DNA of 64,000 nt, from contig NZ_CP108427.1 in the NCBI RefSeq assembly GCF_035982055.1, positions 5,889,001 to 5,953,000 of the forward strand. Direction: 5' to 3'. Below are positions 59,389 through 64,000 of the stretch, piece after piece. The notes below the pieces were generated by a model. The model had not been told where the DNA came from. It saw only the letters and a program-made list of their open reading frames with translations, and ran no database searches. The DNA is from Streptomyces sp. NBC_01288. GTDB lineage: Bacteria; Actinomycetota; Actinomycetes; Streptomycetales; Streptomycetaceae. Both the position numbers and the translations under genes were made by a program. The number at the start of each line of letters is the position of its first letter. The stretch's first letter is position 1.

Positions 59389-61071
59389 TCAGGACGCCGA
59401 CACCCGCGTGAAGCGCCCCGCCACCCGCACATCCGCCTCGATCGCGCTCGCCGTAGCCGTCAGCTCGGGGAGGATGTCCCGGACGTACTCCTCGACCGTA
59501 CGGCCGGTCACATGGGTCGCCGTGTTCAGGGCGGCGACCACCCTGCCCGTACGGTCGCGGATCGGTACGGCGATCGAACGCAGGCCCGCCTCCAACTCCT
59601 CGTCGGCCAGGGCGTAACCCTGCGAACGGACCGTCTCCAGGGCCGCCGCCAGCGCCACCGGGTCGGTCAGCGTGCGAGGGGTCAGCGCGCGCAGCTCACC
59701 CGGGGCGGGGCGTTCCGCGGGCGGTGCGTCCGCCAGGAGCACGCGCCCCAGTGCCGTCGCGTACGCCGGGAACCGCGTGCCCACCGCGATGTTCACGCTC
59801 ATCACGCGGCTCGTGGCGACCCGGGCCGTGTACTGGATGTCGTCGCCGACGAGGATCGCGAGGGACGCCGACTCGTGGATGCGGGAGGCGAGGGCGGTGA
59901 GGTGGGGGAGCGCCAGGTCGGGGAGGGTCGTACGGGAGAGGGGCGGGAAGCCGAGGGACAGCACCCGGGGTGTGAGGGCGAAACGGCGGTCGCCGGACGT
60001 GGCGATCAGGCCCAGGTGCTCGTACGTGATCAGGGCCCTGCGAGCCGTCGCCCGTGCCAGGCCCGTCGCCTGGGCGACCTCCGTGAGGGTCAGTTCGGCG
60101 CGGCCCTCGCCGAACGCCGTCAGGACCGTCAGGCCGCGGGCGAGGGACTCGACGAACTCCCGGCCGAGCTCCTGCTTGGACGCCCCCGTCCAGGTCGCGA
60201 GTCCGGAGGGTACGGCGACGGACTCGCCCCGCGGAGCCTCGCGCAGGTCCGCCGCCAAGTCCTCCTCCATCGTCCGTACCGCCGAACGCAGCCTGGGCAG
60301 AAGGGAGTTCCGCAGATCCTCCGCCGTGTGCCGGCTCGTATGGCTCACGACGCTCGCGACGCACGCGATCGTGCCGGTACGGGGATCCCGCACCGGCACG
60401 GACACCGCCACCAGCCCCGGTTCGATCAACTGGTCGTCCAACGCCCAGCCGTCCTGGCGCACTTGGACGGCCCACCGTTCGAAGTCGGGCCCGGGCGAGG
60501 ACCGTTCGGGAACGGCCGGGAAGCCCAGGTCCCCCGGATCGGCGGCCCGCCGCTCCCGCCACCGCCGCCACTCCAGGTCCGTCCACTCCGTCGCGAACAG
60601 CGGTCCCGGCGCGGTGCGTTCGGCCGGGAGCAGGTCGCCGATGCGGAAGCTGAGGGACATCGCGCGGCGGCGGGTGGCCTGGTGGATGAAGCGGATGCCG
60701 TCCCGGTCGGCGACCGCGAGCGACACCGACTCGTCCAACTCGTCGGCCAGGGCGTCCGCGCGGGCGTCCAGGACGGAGGGCAGACGCAGGGCGGCGAGAT
60801 AGGCGTTGCCCAGTTCCATGACCCGAGGGGTGAGAACCGCGTCCCGGCCGTCGAGACGGACGTACCCCATGCGCGCGAGCGTCGCGGTGATCCGGTCGAC
60901 CGTGGAACGGGCCAGCCCGGTGGCCCGTTCGAGCCCGCTGAGGCTCAACATCCCGCCCGCGTCGGTCAGTTGACGTACCACGGCGACCCCGCGGATCAAC
61001 GGCGCGACCGCCTCCGCGGGCACGACGGCGGCAGGATCGACCAGCGTGAGGTCAGCGGCGTCAGTGGGCAT
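59389..61071 (-). CDS. Tandem (double-length) IclR-family regulator
   Basis: 560 residues, about twice the normal IclR length. Two complete copies are fused. Module 1 has the HTH LSLSGLERATGLARSTVDRI and effector part SLSFRIGDLLPAERTAPGPL. Module 2, from ~residue 285, has LTLTEVAQATGLARATARRA, SVNIAVGTRFPAYATALGRV and GLRSIAVPIRDRTGRVVAAL. Each module carries its own winged helix and ligand-binding domain. It resembles PcaU/PcaR-type aromatic-acid regulators. The fusion may let one polypeptide act as a built-in dimer. No target operon is adjacent. Confidence 0.88.
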   Translation of the reverse strand: MPTDAADLTLVDPAAVVPAEAVAPLIRGVAVVRQLTDAGGMLSLSGLERATGLARSTVDRITATLARMGYVRLDGRDAVLTPRVMELGNAYLAALRLPSVLDARADALADELDESVSLAVADRDGIRFIHQATRRRAMSLSFRIGDLLPAERTAPGPLFATEWTDLEWRRWRERRAADPGDLGFPAVPERSSPGPDFERWAVQVRQDGWALDDQLIEPGLVAVSVPVRDPRTGTIACVASVVSHTSRHTAEDLRNSLLPRLRSAVRTMEEDLAADLREAPRGESVAVPSGLATWTGASKQELGREFVESLARGLTVLTAFGEGRAELTLTEVAQATGLARATARRALITYEHLGLIATSGDRRFALTPRVLSLGFPPLSRTTLPDLALPHLTALASRIHESASLAILVGDDIQYTARVATSRVMSVNIAVGTRFPAYATALGRVLLADAPPAERPAPGELRALTPRTLTDPVALAAALETVRSQGYALADEELEAGLRSIAVPIRDRTGRVVAALNTATHVTGRTVEEYVRDILPELTATASAIEADVRVAGRFTRVSAS

Positions 61072-61260
61072 CGACTCTCCGGTACGGCAATCTCGGCAGC
61101 CCTACGGTAAGCCCGAGGCCGGGACCCTCGTCGCCGACGGCGCTGCGGTGGCCGGGGGCCGGACCTTCGCCGCCGCGACAGTTCTACGGCGGGCCACCAC
61201 CCGGCGCCCGCGCCGCGGGAGGCCCGGCGCCGCCTCGCGCCCGGCACACTTCATCTCCGG

Positions 61261-61308
61261 CGAACCTGCGACACCGGCTTCAGGAGAGCCGTGCTCCGTC
61301 CACCGAGC
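61261..61308 (-). repeat. Partial copy of the tRNA-Arg(CCU) gene
   Basis: 48 bases match 59210-59257 of the tRNA gene at 43 positions. The copy spans the D arm (GCTC...GAGC intact), the complete anticodon arm with CCT, the variable loop and the T arm up to TTCG, then ends abruptly. Both acceptor strands are missing, so it cannot make a tRNA. It sits in the 301-base gap 61072-61372. The rest of the gap shows no recognisable gene. Confidence 0.8.
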
Positions 61309-61372
61309 CGCACCCCCGCCTGCCACGCCCGCCTACCTCTACGCTCGCCCCCTCCCCCTCACCCCCCGTTCC

Positions 61373-62656
61373 CTACCGCGTCCGCGTAACCGTCACCCGA
61401 TAGTCCCCCGCCGCATCCGCCCCCGTCACCGTCACCCGGATCCCCCTCCCCGGATCGTTGAAGCTCTCGCCCGCAGTGAACGGCGCGTCCGACAACTCGG
61501 CGTGGACGTTGGGGCTTCGGGTGCAGCCGCCGCTGTTCCGGTGGGCGTCGTACACCTTCACCGGGCCCATGCCCGTGTCCACGTCCGCTTCGACCTTGTA
61601 GATGAGGACGCCGGGGCGGCACACCGCCTCGTCGTTGCCCGCGCGGGTGCGCAGTTCCAGGGCGTAGCCGGTGCGTCGGGTGAGGGGGACGAAGACCAGG
61701 CGCGTGCCGTCGGTGCCGGGGCGCTCCAGGGGGGTCAGGGTGTACTCCGAAGTGCCCCTGGTCATCGCGCAGTTGACCTGGGACGGGTCCAGCCAGCCGA
61801 GTTTCCACTTGTGCCAGCCGAGGAGGTCGTTGTCGGCGCCCCAGTCCTCGCTCATGATGTCCCAGTGGCCGACCGCGCCCCCGCCCTCCTGGGTGTAGAG
61901 GTCGGGCAGGCCGAAGACGTGGCCGTTCTCGTGGGGGAGGACGCGGTATCCGGTCTGGGAGTACGAGCCGGAGCCGTCGTCCTGGCGGGAGTAGACGAAG
62001 GACGCGTTGGAGACGGGGACGCCGTCCGCGACCGGGGCCTCCGTGTTGCCGGCGAACGTCACCGACAGGACCGTGTCCAGGGCGGAGGGGCCCGCGTTCG
62101 GGGTGACCAGGACGTTCAGGAGGTCGTACTGGCGGAAGTCCACCGTCGGGTCGGCCGCGGCCACGATGTCCTGGACGAGCTGCCGGTACCCGGGGTCGAA
62201 GGGCGCGCCGCGCTCTATGCCGTAGGACCTGAAGGGCTTGGGCATGCGGAGCCAGTGGGTGACCGGGGTCTCGGGGCGGTAGTCGAGGCGGCCGTAGGAG
62301 CTGGTGGCGAACCACTCCTGGGTCTTGGGGAAGAACTCGCGGTACCGGTCCATGGCCGTGCCCTCGCCGGGGGCGTCGGAGAAGTCGACCATCAGGGTCA
62401 GGGCGTGGACGGTGCCGGTGGAGCGGGAGTAGCCGCCGGGGGTGGGGATGCCCTCGGACATCTGGACGTCCAGAGGGCCGTTGATCATGCAGGGGCCGAG
62501 TGCGGAGGTGCGGGCGAGCGCGACCGGGCCCGCCGCCGTCATGGTGCCCGGGGTGAGGTGTCCGGTACCGGCCGAGGTGCTGACCGCGAGGGTCAGGACG
62601 GTCACGGACGCGAGGGCGGCCACGCGGCGCGGGCGTATCCGACGGCTGGGCTGCAT
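61373..62656 (-). CDS. Secreted M6-family metalloprotease
   Basis: 427 residues, ATG at 62656 with GAAGGG upstream. The Sec leader is RRIRPRRVAALASVTVLTLA with an Ala/Ser cleavage region. The M6 (immune inhibitor A-like) catalytic motif is YRVLPHENGHVFGLPDLYTQ (HExxHxxGxxD), followed by VGHWDIMSEDWGADNDLLGW with the Met-turn. Upstream are HALTLMVDFSDAPGEG and WFATSSYGRLDYRP, typical of the family. It probably degrades extracellular protein. It is divergent from the TetR gene, and a Crp-like site lies in the 321-base region between them. Confidence 0.9.
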   Translation of the reverse strand: MQPSRRIRPRRVAALASVTVLTLAVSTSAGTGHLTPGTMTAAGPVALARTSALGPCMINGPLDVQMSEGIPTPGGYSRSTGTVHALTLMVDFSDAPGEGTAMDRYREFFPKTQEWFATSSYGRLDYRPETPVTHWLRMPKPFRSYGIERGAPFDPGYRQLVQDIVAAADPTVDFRQYDLLNVLVTPNAGPSALDTVLSVTFAGNTEAPVADGVPVSNASFVYSRQDDGSGSYSQTGYRVLPHENGHVFGLPDLYTQEGGGAVGHWDIMSEDWGADNDLLGWHKWKLGWLDPSQVNCAMTRGTSEYTLTPLERPGTDGTRLVFVPLTRRTGYALELRTRAGNDEAVCRPGVLIYKVEADVDTGMGPVKVYDAHRNSGGCTRSPNVHAELSDAPFTAGESFNDPGRGIRVTVTGADAAGDYRVTVTRTR

Positions 62657-62839
62657 GCAGGGACCCTTCGCGCCAACGGCAGCCGCCGGTCTCCGGCTGC
62701 ACCCTTTCGATCACCCTGTGTCGTGTGCCGCGAGGGCGCGCGCTGGAGGAGACCGACCGTGTGTTTCTCGCTGGTAGGGGGCCGAACGGGGAGCCCCGCG
62801 GGAGCGCCGGGCGAAGATCCAAACCGGAATTCGGGCGAA

Positions 62840-62855
62840 TGTGACTCAGGTCACA
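62840..62855. promoter_or_regulatory. Crp-like palindrome TGTGA-N6-TCACA
   Basis: TGTGACTCAGGTCACA is a perfect match to the enteric CRP palindrome and also fits the looser GTG-N6-GNCAC pattern I recall for Streptomyces Crp. It lies 184 bases upstream of the protease ATG and 123 bases before the TetR start. The 321-base gap 62657-62977 also holds the two TetR-type sites. Confidence 0.6.
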
Positions 62856-62883
62856 TCAGAACAATCGCGGAGGTGGAAATAAC

Positions 62884-62940
62884 CGGGGAGCGTCTCCCCG
62901 TTTAGCCATGTGTCCGAACGAAACGGGGACTGCCTCCCCG
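62884..62940. promoter_or_regulatory. Pair of TetR-type operators before the TetR gene
   Basis: CGGGGAG-CGT-CTCCCCG (62884-62900, perfect) and CGGGGAC-TGC-CTCCCCG (62924-62940, one mismatch) have the same geometry and are exactly 40 bases apart. They end 38 bases before the TetR GTG. Autoregulation by the TetR protein is the natural reading. Confidence 0.7.
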
Positions 62941-62977
62941 GATCGCCTCAGCAGTCCAAGACCTTCAGGAGCACGCC

Positions 62978-63622
62978 GTGACGACCGCGACCCCCGTACA
63001 GCGAAAGGTGACCCGGCCGCGCGCCGACGCTTTGCGCAACAGGGAGCGGATCGTGACCGCCGCCCGCGAGATGTTCGTCGAGTTCGGCCCCGATGTGCCG
63101 CTCGACGAGATCGCCCGCCGGGCCGGCGTCGGCAACGCCACGCTCTACCGGAACTTCCCGGACCGTGACGCCCTCGTCCGCGAGGTCGTCTGCTCGGTCA
63201 TGGACCGCGTCGCGGAGGGCGCGGAGCTGGCGCTCGCCGAGACCGGCGACGCCTTCACCGCGCTGGAGCGTTTCGTGCACGACTCCGCGGACGAACGGGT
63301 CGGCGCGCTGTGCCCGATGATGGCCAGCACGTTCGACCACTTCCACCCGGACCTGGAAGCGGCCCGCGAGCGGGTCGAGGAGCTCATCGGCGAGGTCATG
63401 GAACGGGCCAGGAAGGCCGGGCAGCTCCGGTCCGACGTGGGTGTCGGCGATGTGATGGTCGCCGTGGCCCAGCTCAGCCGGCCCCCGGCCGGCACCGGCT
63501 GCCTCAGCGCCGACCGCTTCGTACACCGACACTTGCAGCTGTTCCTGGACGGACTGCGGGCTCCGGCCCGCTCGGTCCTGCCCGGCACCGCCGCGACCAT
63601 GGAGGATCTCCGGCAGCCCTGA
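62978..63622 (+). CDS. TetR-family repressor
   Basis: 214 residues, GTG start with AGGAG upstream. The N-terminal HTH is ALRNRERIVTAAREMFVEFG, VPLDEIARRAGVGNATLYRN, FPDRDALVREVV. The C-terminal ligand domain contains FVHDSADERVGALCPMMAST and DVMVAVAQLSRPPAGTG. It precedes an MFS drug-type transporter in the same direction (139-base gap) and has paired inverted repeats upstream. It is the classic repressor of an efflux pump, released by the pump's substrate. Its operator core differs from the TCTGACG sites elsewhere in the window, so it is not their regulator. Confidence 0.92.
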   Translation: MTTATPVQRKVTRPRADALRNRERIVTAAREMFVEFGPDVPLDEIARRAGVGNATLYRNFPDRDALVREVVCSVMDRVAEGAELALAETGDAFTALERFVHDSADERVGALCPMMASTFDHFHPDLEAARERVEELIGEVMERARKAGQLRSDVGVGDVMVAVAQLSRPPAGTGCLSADRFVHRHLQLFLDGLRAPARSVLPGTAATMEDLRQP

Positions 63623-63761
63623 CCGATTAGTTCAGCGCTTCACCTCAGTCCCAACTCCGACACCAAGTTCCCGGCAGGCGCCGACGAAGGCGACAGGCCG
63701 TCCCCGAAGACACCCTTTTTCACACCCTTTTCCGTCACGAAGTCCCGAAGTGGGTACCACC

Positions 63762-64000
63762 ATGTCTGAAACGGCTCGAAGCGCCCCAGGCGCTCTCGAC
63801 AAGGCCTCCGAGGCCGAGCACGAAGCCCATTCCAACCGCTGGAAGGCGCTCGCGTTCATCGCGCTCGCCCAGCTGATGGTCGTGCTCGACGCGACCATCG
63901 TGAACATCGCTCTCCCGTCCGCCCAGACCGACCTGGGCATCTCCGACGGCAACCGGCAGTGGGTCGTCACGGCCTACGCCCTCGCCTTCGGTGGTCTGCT
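63762..64000 (+). CDS. MFS transporter of the DHA2 (EmrB/QacA) type, 3' end outside window
   Basis: Only the first 79 codons are present, ATG at 63762. A polar N-terminus precedes the first helix ALAFIALAQLMVVLDATIVN, then IALPSAQTDLGISDGNRQWV and VTAYALAFGGLL. The LDATIVNIALP and QWVVTAYALAFG motifs identify the 14-helix drug:H+ antiporter family. Regulated export under the TetR gene just upstream is likely; the substrate cannot be inferred. Confidence 0.9.
   Translation, partial: MSETARSAPGALDKASEAEHEAHSNRWKALAFIALAQLMVVLDATIVNIALPSAQTDLGISDGNRQWVVTAYALAFGGL

Noticed and set aside
61261..61308. A second functional tRNA-Arg
   Set aside because: Both acceptor strands and half of the T arm are missing.

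Overview
This is very GC-rich DNA with GTG and TTG starts, 4-base ATGA/GTGA gene overlaps, WhiJ-type HTH/DUF397 pairs, F420 genes, twin-arginine and Sec leaders, and an intergenic motif I remember from many Streptomyces genomes. It is chromosomal DNA of a Streptomyces or a very close relative. Family names below rest on motifs read in the translated sequence and on memory of the families; no database was searched.

Layout. 1-10 kb: a catabolic-looking block (amidohydrolase, two luciferase-like oxidoreductases, an SDR, an N-acyl-D-amino-acid deacylase-like hydrolase, an aldehyde dehydrogenase), interrupted by a LuxR-type regulator and two related secreted proteins. A palindromic operator (TCTGACG-N3-CGTCAGA) precedes the SDR and the second luciferase-like gene. 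It recurs at 25.07 kb between another SDR and a divergent unknown gene, so these genes look like one dispersed regulon whose regulator is not visible here. 10-17 kb: an SMI1/KNR4 protein, an F420-type nitroreductase, an endonuclease/phosphatase-fold protein, a Tat-exported PHP hydrolase, FbiC for F420 synthesis, a degenerate L,D-transpeptidase-like protein and a DUF2165 membrane protein. 17-22.5 kb: a decayed zone (a methyltransferase remnant and a broken TPR regulator), a WhiJ-type triad (DUF397, HTH, ATPase), a ~0.93 kb imperfect palindrome without a convincing gene, and an ADP-ribosylglycohydrolase homologue lacking its metal-binding aspartates. 22.5-42.5 kb: a sodium/solute symporter, a polytopic membrane protein, a D-Ala-D-Ala carboxypeptidase with a very long repetitive acidic N-terminus, a GPP34 protein, a second HTH/DUF397 pair, MerR and ArsR regulators, glutathione peroxidase, MFS, M23 peptidase, acetyltransferase-like and DUF475/TerC genes.

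42.6-53.8 kb is a lasso-peptide biosynthetic cluster read on the minus strand. The 42-residue precursor (50501-50629) has a class I leader and a core that matches siamycin I/MS-271 as I remember it: Cys1 and Asp9 for the macrolactam, four cysteines for two disulfides, C-terminal Trp. After a 12-bp hairpin come eight genes joined end to end by 4-base overlaps: cyclase C, RRE protein B1, protease B2, ABC ATPase, ABC permease, MauE/DoxX-like membrane protein, DsbA-like thioredoxin, and a CapA-like protein corresponding to MslH, the C-terminal Trp epimerase. A NarL-type response regulator lies just past this operon. A histidine kinase and a second ABC pair lie upstream of the precursor, so a two-component system may be split around the cluster.

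54-64 kb: an atypical LuxR regulator, a SnoaL-like protein and a quinone-oxidoreductase-like enzyme, a 918-residue LAL regulator, tRNA-Arg(CCU) with its terminator, a double-length IclR regulator, a partial copy of that tRNA, a secreted M6 metalloprotease, a Crp-like site, and a TetR gene with two operator-like repeats followed by an MFS transporter cut by the window end.
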